Below are positions 36,864 through 45,829 of a stretch of 64,000 nucleotides of DNA, piece after piece (the stretch's first letter is position 1; each line of letters opens with the position of its first letter). The notes beneath the pieces were generated by a model that was given only the letters and a program-made list of their open reading frames with translations, was not told where the DNA came from and did no database searches. The DNA comes from Cytidiella melzeri. Its lineage: Eukaryota; Basidiomycota; Agaricomycetes; Polyporales; Irpicaceae. Both the position numbers and the translations under genes were made by a program. The DNA lies in assembly GCA_022592445.1 (NCBI GenBank), contig JABYQR010000019.1:1-64000 (forward strand), given 5' to 3'.

Positions 36864-37344
36864 ATGCCGTTCTATCAAATGGTGTGCATAGCTGCGCACT
36901 ACAAAGAATATGTACGTCTGAGCATTGTACCAAGATAGCAAAGCTGACATACAACACCAGAGACATATCAAAGACCTGGTGACTCTATGTGCTCGACATG
37001 TCATGGACAATGGCGGTGTTGTGCGCGAGATTGAATCCTGGGGCACCAACACTCTGCCAGTCCGTATGAAGAAAACGCATGAAATCGGAGAGTTAGTTTC
37101 TTATCTCCACCGCGAGTCGTGAGTTACGGTTGACACGTACAACACCTCTAGCTACTGGACCATGCATTTCGACGCATCCCCGCCTGTCCTGACAAGTCTA
37201 CGAAAGATTCTGCATTATGACCACCGAGTGCTCAGGATGACGACGTTGAAACTTGGCGAGAGGGTGGAGGATATAAGCAAACCAAGAATGAAAACATCTC
37301 GGGATCCTGCGGCAGCAGCTGCTCTCTCTGTCAATGGTCCATAG
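36864..37344 (+). CDS. MRP17: Mitochondrial small-subunit ribosomal protein bS6m
   Basis: Component of the mitochondrial ribosomal small subunit, homologous to bacterial S6. Three exons keep phase: 36864-36911, 36961-37091 and 37152-37344, giving 123 residues. The start MPFYQMVCIAAHY, then HIKDLVTLCARHVMDNGGVV and IESWGTNTLP, match the S6 fold order (strand, helix, strand). YWTMHFDASPPVLTSL and DHRVLRMTTLKLG follow in the second half. The C-terminal Lys/Ala-rich extension is usual for fungal versions. No separate presequence is evident, as in yeast MRP17. It converges on the HAD gene, with only about 80 bp between stops. Confidence 0.9.
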
Positions 37345-37423
37345 AGCTTCTGGCTAATCGGTATATGTACGCACATCGACTAATGTTTGACTAACAAAGG
37401 GGATCCTTGCATATTAGGTTGAG

Positions 37424-38441
37424 TCAACAGCTGTTGTTCTGCTTCACCCACTCAACCACCTGCTGCAAGCTCGAAACGGCTTCTATTTGGCTCAGGTCCT
37501 CTTCGTTCTCTTTCATCTCGCTTTCTCCGTCTTCGCCATGCCTTCTCACTAACAGAGCCTTTAAACCGCAACCCTTCGCACCGTAGTAATCGCTATGAAA
37601 TAACGTCAGCTACACAGCTTGTAGTCATCTCACTCGTCAACGCACGCTTTCAGCTCGTCGCCGACGTGAAGAACCTCGTCCAATTCGACACCCGCTGTAT
37701 CACAAGCGCGTTGAAAGATTTCGACCGAAGGCTTCTCGACTCCCTCTTCTTCGCTGAGTAGGATGGGGTCCAGGTACGATGCAATCCCAAGGTCACCGAT
37801 GACAGAGCCTGCCGTGAAGTCCGCGTGAAGGATGAGCGTACCAAGGGACATGGTTGACTTACGCATCCGTGCATCTGTGTTGCTAACCAGACCTGTGCGT
37901 ACGTTCAAGCTTTTAAGCCCTTTTACTAACATCATTCTGAATCAGCAAGTGATCTCATGCAGTGCTTGAACACCTACAGCATGGCAAAGAGTCGTCAAAC
38001 AGTCTGTAGCCCTCTCTCGATGAGAACCTTGTCAATAACTTGGGGACAATGTTCTCAAGGTGCAGCTCCACAGCTATGTGTACGTTGACAGCATTCAGCC
38101 TTGTGTGGGGATGCATCGGTGGACGTACCTGTCGGGTCAGCACCGGCTCCTATGGCTGTTCGGCGAATGACCTCTCCCCACCAAGCGTCAGCTCCAGACT
38201 TGTAAGCCGGTTTGTCCGTTTGGAGCTGCTTGAGAGCTTACGGGACATTTAATATTTGGATACAACTGTCACTTTATGAGAGGTGGTCCCACGCACCGGT
38301 CTTGAACGAGCTTTTGATGTCGTTCGGCTCGAGCACCCCGAAGTAAGGCTCAAAAGTCTGTGAATACTGCACATACACCGGGAGGCGAGGCACCAGCAAC
38401 GTCGAGAAGGCGTCGAACAGGACAAGGCGGACTTTGCTCAT
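37424..38441 (-). CDS. HAD-superfamily hydrolase, HDHD3/REG-2-like
   Basis: Probable phosphatase-like protein of HAD subfamily IA. Start at 38441; exon 1 ends at 38297, then exons near 38.22-38.13 kb, 38.09-38.0 kb, 37.95-37.63 kb and a last one from about 37.60 kb to the stop at 37424. Motif I reads LVLFDAFSTLL, with nucleophile Asp but Phe in place of the second Asp. The cap region includes YKSGADAWWGEVIRRTAIGAG. Motif II is GLVSNTD, motif III Lys lies in EEGVEKPSVEIF, and motif IV is VLHVGDELKACVDEDYYGAK. Length (about 240 residues) fits. Loss of the acid/base Asp suggests altered or weak phosphatase activity; related fungal proteins show the same change, from memory. Confidence 0.82.
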
Positions 38442-39258
38442 CGTCGCTCAACAACAAACACAGCCTACATCGATCCATCACACTGTCGGCATTGCGTAAT
38501 AGACGCTCGTGCATCTGTCTTTGCAGGTGAGTTTCCATTCGGGTGAGTTGTATGATGAATCTGCAGCAAAGTAGAGAAGGTTCAAACTGATCATAGTAGC
38601 TTTCGGTGGCTTGATGAACAGCCAGGGCCACGACGGTTAGCTGCTGAAAATTCAATCTACCTTCGGCTAAGCAGCATGACAGGCCGGAAATATACTCACA
38701 ACCTGTCAACATCAGCCTCCCAATTACTGAAGTATGCAGGGTCAGGCAAAATGAACACCGGATGCAAATGCACTCCCACTCTCCTGCAGCTGAACGTACG
38801 ACTCTGTCGCAACAAGTCAGCTGCAAGCATGGAAGACCGTGGCAGAAGCACGGGAGGTAAAGGACATGACCTGCTACTCGCCGTTCTATTGACGATATCT
38901 ACAACACCATCTCGTCGAATCACCTTTGGACCTGACATCGTCGACCAATCATGGACCAACCAACCAATGTCGACGCCATACCTGCGGGGGTTCTCCGAAG
39001 ATCCCGGAAACTATCTGTGGGTAGGCGCACCATTCTTTTGTCTCGATATCAGATCCTGCACCACGAGTTAGCAGTCATTCATGCTTTTGTCAGACGTCCT
39101 GCTCGTTTGTACCTGTATCTGGAAGTCATAGAATCAAACCAGTGCATCGGAGCCCGATAGGTAATCATGAATCAGACTGCGGTAAGCAATGGTTTTTTAG
39201 CGATTATAAATAGATAAATACCCAGCTCATGTAGCAGAGCAGGTGGAACCTCTCAGCC
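38442..39258. other. Divergent intergenic region
   Basis: Lies between the HAD gene start and the EthD-type gene start. Frames at 38.68-39.07 kb have no domain features. A TATA-like run (ttataaataga, about 39204) lies about 55 bp upstream of the plus-strand start and is a plausible core promoter. Confidence 0.45.
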
Positions 39259-39793
39259 ATGCCCGCACCTTACGATTTCACTGCCGACGAACTCGCGAGC
39301 AAGTCTGCCGCCCACGCTGCGCAGTCGACGCCCAACTACAATGCGACCATGCAGCCGGAGAGGGTCCGCATCTCGGTGCTGTTCTATCCCGCGCCACACG
39401 TCTCGAACGAGCAGTTCAGACGATACTGGCTGCAGGAACACGGCAGGACCTTCATGTCTCTTGACATTGTGAAGAAGAATTTGACTAAATACGAGCAGGT
39501 GCGCATTGAACATTTCTCATTGAACGCCACAGTGCTCTGACGGCTCGCTCTCATAGTTTCACTTCGACATCGATGTGAACAGCAACCTCTCTGCGGCCAT
39601 GAACACAGCACCCTCGCCGTACTGGGGCATGTGCGTCTTCGAGGCAGAGTCGTATGAGAAGATCACGGAAGTGCTTTCTCATCCCGAGTACACGCGGGTG
39701 GTTTTCCCTGACGAGAAGAATTTCATAGACCGCGGCAGGTCGCAGGTCATCTCGGGGAAGTTTGTAACCGTCTTCGAGAGGGCAAAGCTATGA
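39259..39793 (+). CDS. EthD-type dimeric alpha/beta-barrel small protein
   Basis: Two exons, 39259-39498 and 39557-39793, join in phase for 158 residues. VRISVLFYPAPHVSNEQFRRYWLQEHGRTFM is the first strand and helix of an EthD fold, with the usual His in the WxxxH position. YWGMCVFEAESYEKITEVL and YTRVVFPDEKNFID form the second half, where the family commonly has a D-E-x-x-F-D/I motif. Such proteins act as small monooxygenase- or decarboxylase-like enzymes in polyketide and aromatic metabolism in fungi, but no neighbouring pathway gene is seen here, so the substrate is unknown. No signal peptide. Confidence 0.82.
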
Positions 39794-40628
39794 CAGATCG
39801 TCTCGTTTTGTTGGTGGGGTGGTACCGGCAGTATGCCGACAATCACACGCTCATTAAGAGTTTAGCACTTTCCTTCCGGTCTCGTGTATCCCATGTAGGT
39901 TTATCTTGCTTCGAACTGTACAGACTGTGACTTTTAGCCTGTGTTCCACCAAGTGCACGCGGACTACTTATGTCCAATATGATGTGAAAGCTTCATAGCT
40001 TGGCCTTTACCATTGCTACTTACATCCTCTATCCACCGCGGCAACGCCTGATCGAACTCGTCTGCACAATGCATATGCATATACTTTCCCTCCCGTCTTC
40101 AGCAAACCTGGTAGTGATCACAAGTTTCTCGTCACGGTACCAGCATTTAGGACCTCTGAGCCCATTCTTGAGGTGGGGGTTCAAGATGGGTAATTTGTTG
40201 TCTTCTTTGTCAACAAACCCGGCCAGTGGTGTGTTGTATCCGGAGCGCATCGACTTCTCAAGAGCGTCGCGCGGGGCCAGCTGTGGTCCTGGTCAATGCA
40301 ACTACTCTGAGCACCTGGCATGGATGTGGGCAAGTTTGCGGCTCGTTGTCACTGAGGGTGCGCGGTTGTTCAGGAACAGGATAGGACTATTGTTCTATGC
40401 ACGAAAAAAAGGGGAGAGTACGAGAAGCACAAAAGATTGTGTAGTACAGTGTAAGTGTGTACATGTCGTTCGGTGTCTTGTCCACGACGTTGTCGAATGA
40501 CATTACATAGTCTAGATACGGTCAGAAAACCTGCGGGAGCAGGGTTACAATCAACTGTTTTGGTGGATTGAAGAAAGTATGGGTTATGAGAGGCAACGCC
40601 AGTGGGTGAAGAGAAGTCGACTATAGAA
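39794..40628. other. Intergenic, no gene seen
   Basis: 3' region of the EthD-type gene and then A/T-richer sequence. An open frame at 40000-40500 lacks features. The base composition changes near 40.5 kb toward the repeat-rich right half. Confidence 0.4.
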
Positions 40629-41123
40629 CTAACTCTCCCCAGGCTCTGCCCACCACTTGTAAAATGCGTGACGATATATAGCTGCCTCATAAAGCCGGTA
40701 GTCTGTTGCTGCAGCCTGCCTACTAGCTTCAGCGTGTCTTTGAGCATCCTGAAATTTTTCCTGATATCCACGGTCACTCCAATGCTGCATTGCGAGCCTA
40801 TGTCTCCTCTCCAGCTCACTAAATTCTAAATAACTTTTCCAAAACAGCTCCTTTTGACTTTCTGCAATATTAGCCAATGCAACAGCCTGAAGACGATTTT
40901 GAGGGTTTGGTAGATTGTCGTCCTGCGATGGTGCAGGCGCTTCAAGAATGTTGGGTCCTAAAGCTTGAAAGTTGCGGGCAAAGTATCCACTCCGTTTCTC
41001 CCACGTAAGGCTGGTGGATTGTGTTGATTTTCTACTGCTGTACAGAGCAGCAGACACAGTCACTGTGTGAAATATGCCAGCCATAATGGTGGCAAGCATA
41101 ATGAAAGAGGTTGAGAGCCGCAT
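40629..41123 (-). CDS. Small putative secreted protein
   Basis: Intronless frame of 164 residues from ATG 41123. It opens with MRLSTSFIMLATIMAGIFHT, a positively charged start plus a hydrophobic core, and a plausible signal-peptidase site after VTVSA. The mature part is helix-prone and charged (FWKSYLEFSELERRHRLAMQ, AQRHAEASRQAAATDYRLYE), rich in Tyr, Gln and Arg, with no cysteines. The frame extends 72 codons further upstream without stop, but the later ATG gives the better signal. I know no family. It sits beside tandem repeats and an LTR element, so it may be a fast-evolving secreted protein or part of a repeat. Confidence 0.5.
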   Translation of the reverse strand: MRLSTSFIMLATIMAGIFHTVTVSAALYSSRKSTQSTSLTWEKRSGYFARNFQALGPNILEAPAPSQDDNLPNPQNRLQAVALANIAESQKELFWKSYLEFSELERRHRLAMQHWSDRGYQEKFQDAQRHAEASRQAAATDYRLYEAAIYRHAFYKWWAEPGES

Positions 41124-42349
41124 GATAATGAGAAGGGTACAGTAAGATGGCCAGCTGTTGGACAATTTCAGTGAAGTGAGCCAAGGCAAGTGCAACACAG
41201 ACAGCAATGTACGGACTGACCAGCACTGAAGTTCGAAGTGATGGAGAAACCTGGAGCAACAGAGGTGTGTTAAAGGGTGATTTGAGAATGGTACAGTCAG
41301 GTGGCTCTCTGTAGGAGCAATCTCAGTACAGCGGTTCAAGGCAGATGCAAAACAGATTCAAATTATGTACTTACCAGCCTGTGCTAAGCAATGACAAGAC
41401 CTGGAGTGATGGGGGTATGCTGAGGTGCAAGGATGGTGGCAAGGGGCTTTATATATCTTGTGGCTCATGTGCAGTGTTGTCTCAACAAATGGCATGCTTA
41501 TGGCAAGGCACATCTGATGGTGTTGAAAATTTAAGCACAGCCTTTATGTCTGTGATTTTATCGCCGCTCTGCACCAGTCAATCATAGCAACATGTCAGAA
41601 CTGTCTCATTGTCATTAGAACAGCCACAGGCTGTGTTCTGATGGTAACTCTTGCTCAGAAAGCAACTAATGTTTGTGGAACTTTGTGGAACAATCAGTTG
41701 CAGTGCTCACTGCAACAAAAAGCATCATGGAGTCTCAAAATATAGCAGTTGGAAATGGCTTGTTACCCTCAACTTCCAAAAAAGATTTCATGTGTCTTGT
41801 TGATGTCTGAACTGCCTCATCCTTATTAGACCCACAGGCAGTGTTCTGATGGTAACTCTTGCTCAGAAAGCAACCAATTTTGTAGCACTTTGTTGAACAA
41901 TCAGTTGCAGTGCTCACTGCTCACTGCTGATTTCACAGATAAGTTTATGTGCTCTCAGAATATATAAGTTAGAAATGTCTTGTCAGAATTAGCTCCCAAC
42001 ACATCAATAACTCTTGCTCAGAAAGCAAATGAAGTTTGTGGATTGCTGTAGAGGATTTGAAAATTGGTGTATATGTTAATGACAGATATGACTGCCTGGC
42101 CAGGATGTAACATCATATTGCCCCTGTGCCAGCAAGTACAAGAGCAGTGTTTTTCATAGCAAGAAAAATCTTTCTAGGACTTACATTGCAGACCACTCTC
42201 AAGCACACAGCTTGAGGTGTTTGAGGTTCTGATTTTCTTCCCTACTATATCAAGCCACGTGATTGCTGCCATGCGGGCATTTCAGAGCAACTCACTCCCT
42301 GTTGCAGGATGTTTCAGAGTCACAGTAGATTTTAGTTTACACAGCCTTC
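41124..42349. other. Repeat-rich non-coding region left of the gypsy element
   Basis: A/T-rich, no supported gene. Apart from the tandem repeat at 41596-42043 I see nothing I can name. It could be an unrecognised transposon remnant. Confidence 0.4.
41596..42043. repeat. About 205-bp tandem repeat, two and a part copies
   Basis: The string gttctgatggtaactcttgc, followed by tcagaaagcaa, occurs near 41635 and again near 41843. Its core aactcttgctcagaaagcaa returns near 42008. Around the first two lie matched blocks (aacaatcagttgcagtgctcactgc), so the unit is about 205 bp with diverged copies. It is adjacent to the outer gypsy LTR but outside it. Confidence 0.7.
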
Positions 42350-43075
42350 TGTAACAGTTAAGGTTACTACTCACCAGGTCAGTTGATAAACTGAGGGGAG
42401 TTGATGGAGATAGAGAGTAAGAGGTGTGGTGAGCGAAGTACTGTGAGGTACTGAGTAGTCCTAGTTCAACAGAGTGGATAAGACTGAGGGGATATGCCCT
42501 CAGGAGTGCCTCTATATATACATGAAGGGGAGGACCCCAGGTACTACACTAAGACCCCTAATACCTACATGAATAAACGAAGTAATCTACCTTACTAAGC
42601 ATGCCCTATGCCCTAGTGGTGCCACTTCAATAATCAACCAATAGCAATTGTCCCCATGACCTGACCCCATGACCCAGCTCCAAGGCTAGACTTGTTCTAG
42701 CTTGTTCTAAGACAAGGCTAGACTTTTCCAGAAGGTTCTAAGAACTATGACATCATCTAATGGAATGTTCTATGCTATGACATCATAGTTCCAGCAAGTT
42801 CCACAAGGTTCCAGAGAGTTCTATCATGTGATACACAGATAAGGAAAGGAGCGCATCAGCGCATCAGAGACAGAAGGCGCATCAGCGCATCAATTGATAG
42901 GCACTGAGAATAAGCGCCGGAATAGGCGCCTGATAAGCGCCAGATAAGCGCTGGATAAGCGCCTGAATAGACGCCGGATAAGCGCTGGATAAGTGCTTGA
43001 CAAGCGCTTAAATATTCCCAATAATACCGTTGCCTGGTAAGGCAAGTCTTGTAGACACATTGAAATTCTGTGACA
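42350..43075 (-). repeat. 3' LTR of the outer gypsy element
   Basis: 726 bp, TG...CA ends on both strands, matching 57649-58372 along its whole length with scattered differences, concentrated in the first 130 bp on the plus strand. It begins, in sense, directly after a polypurine tract. Confidence 0.9.
42850..43014 (-). repeat. Array of degenerate AGCGCTTATC units in the LTR U3
   Basis: About eight variants of the 9-11 bp unit gataagcgc(c/t) follow one another, preceded by two gcgcatcagcgcatca doublets. Most units contain the palindrome AGCGCT or GGCGCC. In sense orientation they lie near the start of the LTR, in U3, where enhancer elements are expected. The other LTR has the same array at 58146-58308. 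Confidence 0.7.
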
Positions 43076-43087
43076 TTACCCCCCCTT
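43076..43087 (-). promoter_or_regulatory. Polypurine tract of the outer element
   Basis: Sense strand reads AAGGGGGGGTAA immediately before the TGTCACAG start of the 3' LTR, the expected site for plus-strand DNA priming. Confidence 0.8.
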
Positions 43088-43311
43088 CTTGCTTTGAACT
43101 CCGTGCAAAGAGTTTTGAACGAACACCTTGGTCATTGAGTCCACTTTTTCACCATTGTCAAGAGGGTGCCTAAGCAATTCCGAGTGACTCTAGCGGCTTC
43201 TACCGACGCCCCTGACGGGGTTCACACCTCATTGGCTGATGGTAGTCTAGTCCGTACCCTCCTCGGTTGCGTCATTGGATCGTGGATGATCCTTGGTGTG
43301 TTGTTTGTGAC

Positions 43312-44122
43312 TTATACACAGTAAATCGTAGCTGAGCGAATAGCTCGGGGATGATCGTCGTAGAATTTCTTTATCGCTTCTTGAGCGTGCATGATGTTTT
43401 CTACAGGTTCCCACGTGTCGTCGTTTGGTCCGTAGCCTTTCCAGCGTATGTAATACTGAAGCTTTTTGGCACGACCTGTACGTCTTGACTTGAGAATCTT
43501 CTTGACTTCGTATTCTTCTTCTCCGTCGATGATATCTGGCAGAGGCATCTCCAGCTTTTGGCCTTCGAATTCAGGTTTGTTGTACGGTACCAACTTGCTT
43601 GCATGGAATACAGGATGTATCCTTGGTGAACGTTCAGGCCATTCTAGTCTGAATGTGACCGGCGAGAGCTTTTCAGCAATCTTGAATGGGCCATAGTACT
43701 TGGCTGACAGCTTATGTCCAGATTTTAGGTAGTCTCTCAGATCTAGCATGACCTGATTGCCTTCGTTGAAGGGGACTTTCTGAACGTGCTTGTCATAGTA
43801 CCATTTCATGTGTTCAGCTGCAAGTTGTAACGCCGCTTTAGCATGCTCTTGAGCTTGCAAGCGGTTCCACATGATGTCATTCATGTCAGACCTTTTCAGG
43901 TCCTTAGTGAGCGTTGGACCAGCTCTAGGGTGTCTGCCGTATTCGAGGTAAAAAGTCGAGTGCTTAGTTTCCTCGTGCGCTGCATTGTTGTATGCAAACT
44001 CAGCCGAGCTGAGCAATCTAGCCCAGTCGTCATGTAGTTGATCAACGTAACAACGCAGATACTGTTTGAGCGTTTGATTAACCCGTTCAGTTTGACCATC
44101 AGTTTGCGGATGATATGCGGTA
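43312..44122 (-). pseudogene. Outer pol, C-terminal part: integrase end and chromodomain
   Basis: Sense reading starts at the insertion point with YHPQTDGQTERVNQTLKQY, which holds the catalytic Glu of the integrase D,D-35-E triad. It continues through a GPY/F-type segment (YGPFKIAEKLSPVTFRLEWP, RIHPVFHASKL) to a complete chromodomain: EYEVKKILKSR, LQYYIRWKGYGPNDDTWEP and IKKFYDDHP. The stop is at 43312-43314. This part is open, but is cut from the rest of pol by the nested element. The chromodomain would direct integration to methylated-histone chromatin. Confidence 0.9.
44118..44122. repeat. Left target-site duplication CGGTA
   Basis: CGGTA directly before the nested element's TGTCATGG start. 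It is matched exactly by the copy at 51784-51788. Confidence 0.95.
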
Positions 44123-44882
44123 TGTCATGGATGGCCTGACTAGCCCTTAATTTTCGCAATTTACCTCTTGTTTTTATCTGTAAAACTCCGGGCTACAACC
44201 TAGTTTCAATTCTCTCTGCATAAAACTCCTTTGCACGTCTATTAAGCGCCCGTATCACGTGGCTTAGACGCTCCACACGGTCACATTACTTGCTACTACG
44301 TCACACTGGCATGTGACTTAGCTTAAGTAAGACCACATGGCTACAACCACATGGCTCAGCCCATAGCTAGGGTTTGACGTCATAGATACCGTTCACATGG
44401 ACTCCTTATTGTTCTTTCCCTATTGTTCTCTTTATGGAAGGATGTTCTCACAGGTGTGGGAATGGAATACAATAGTTGGTCTCCTTTTAGATAGATTCTC
44501 TCACGAGTAGAGTTCTTGGCAAGGTCTAGACAATAGCTATTGTTCTCCTTTAGGTAGTTCTTTTGTTCTTCGTTCACACGGCTTCTTGCAAAGCCTGCCC
44601 TCAACATGGTCTGTGCGCAGGTCCCTGAAGTCTATATAAGATGCTGCATGTACGCTCCTAGCCCCCCATCTCGACCTCTTGGTCTTTACTGGGCTAGGTA
44701 AGCAACCCCCCTCTTGTACTACATAGCTGGTAGTCACAATACTAACTTGGTCTTTACTGGGCTAGACATCTGTATAAGATTTATAGCTGGTGAGAGTATT
44801 GTGCTTCACGCCTACCACCACCACTTCGTCGTCATCCACTTCGTGTCCCTGTCTTCCGCGTCGAACCCTTGTCTCCGCGACA
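44123..44882 (+). repeat. 5' LTR of the nested element
   Basis: 760 bp, TGTCATGG...CGCGACA. TATATAA box at 44633-44639, with a predicted RNA start near 44668. A 20-bp motif (cttggtctttactgggctag) is present twice downstream of that start, at 44678 and 44747. Inverted arms CCTAGCCC (44657-44664) and GGGCTAGG (44691-44698) enclose the self-primer sequence. Confidence 0.93.
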
Positions 44883-44884
44883 AT

Positions 44885-44894
44885 AGGTCGAGAT
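44885..44894 (+). promoter_or_regulatory. Self-type primer-binding site of the nested element
   Basis: AGGTCGAGAT, two bases after the LTR end, is the exact reverse complement of ATCTCGACCT at 44668-44677 in the LTR, 35 bp downstream of the TATA box. No initiator-tRNA-type site (TGG start next to the LTR) is present. Confidence 0.75.
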
Positions 44895-45028
44895 CGTTGT
44901 GAAACCCTGGGTTCCCCCATTCCCACCGTTTAAAAAAGTTTATTCCTGTTTGACGAGTACGTCTCCGGTCTCTTCATACCGTTGAGCTACGCTTACGTCG
45001 TCCGTTTCTACCCCCTGCGCGTTGTTTA

Positions 45029-45757
45029 GTGCCTAAAGACACGCGCCCCCGTTTCTCCAAGACCCTCCCCACCACAGAGCCTCAGCTCAAGAGGAGTCTT
45101 CCACCATCCTTCCTCGACGCTCTCGCTGCCAAGCGTACGAGCGGTCAACCTCATCGCTGGTCTGACAAAGACCTCGTCAACGTCGCGAAGTACGTATCAA
45201 AGAAGCCGCCTGTCAAAGGCATCACCCTCACCGTCCCCTCTTACGAGGAAAATCGACAACTTCGCGCTTCTGCCCGAGCATACGGAGAACGTGCAGCCGA
45301 GGAACGTGCTCGCACTCTTGCTGAGCAACAAACCCACAAGCCGACTCTCGCTGAGCGACTTGCCAAACTCCCTCCGCCCACTCCCGCTCCCGCTGCACCA
45401 AAGCCGGTGTTGATCGACTTCAAGAAGTTGTCACCGGTTGATCTCGTAGGCATTTTCAAGCCAAAAATCACCGCTGTCCGCACTCGTTTGCAAGCTCTCA
45501 CGGAGCTTGAAGAACTCCTAAACCGCGCCAACCCCGACCACCGTCGCGCGCTGCTTCACCTCGTCAGCAAAGTAAATCGTTTCCTCAACCGAGTCGACGA
45601 TCTCGCTCCCATCACAACAGACCGCGAGTGGCAGCTATTGGATTGGGGTTGTAAAGCAATCGGAAAAGTTTCCTTCAAGCAGCTTCGTAAAAACTACGAT
45701 AGAGTTTTAGCACAACTTAACGTAGTCAATAGTGATAGCTACTTTGAGTGGATCTAG
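45029..45757 (+). CDS. Methionine-free pre-gag ORF (ORF0) of the nested element
   Basis: About 242 codons up to TAG at 45755-45757, with no ATG in frame. Similarity to the matching ORF at 59638-60315 begins exactly at a GTG (45029) with PKDTR. Conserved blocks follow: KDLVNVAKYVSKKP, PTLAERLAKLP, KPVLIDFKKLSPVDLVGIFK, and WGCKAIGKVSFKQLRKNYD near the end. It is rich in Ala, Leu, Lys, Arg and Pro with helix-prone stretches, and has no zinc knuckle or catalytic motif. The DNA has diverged between the copies while the protein pattern is kept, which argues for coding. How translation starts is unclear: the preceding bases TTTAG look like a splice acceptor, so a start codon could be made by splicing. 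Confidence 0.75.
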   Translation: MPKDTRPRFSKTLPTTEPQLKRSLPPSFLDALAAKRTSGQPHRWSDKDLVNVAKYVSKKPPVKGITLTVPSYEENRQLRASARAYGERAAEERARTLAEQQTHKPTLAERLAKLPPPTPAPAAPKPVLIDFKKLSPVDLVGIFKPKITAVRTRLQALTELEELLNRANPDHRRALLHLVSKVNRFLNRVDDLAPITTDREWQLLDWGCKAIGKVSFKQLRKNYDRVLAQLNVVNSDSYFEWI

Positions 45758-45829
45758 ACACATCCCCAGTTTTGCCCATCACATCACAAATACATACACT
45801 TCTTCGATTCGAGCACGGTCACAGACGAC

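Noticed and set aside
44883..44930. A tRNA-type primer-binding site (TGGGTTCCCCC, about 44908) in the nested element
   Set aside because: It lies about 25 bases inside the LTR end, too far, while a perfect self-complementary 10-mer sits at the expected two-base distance.
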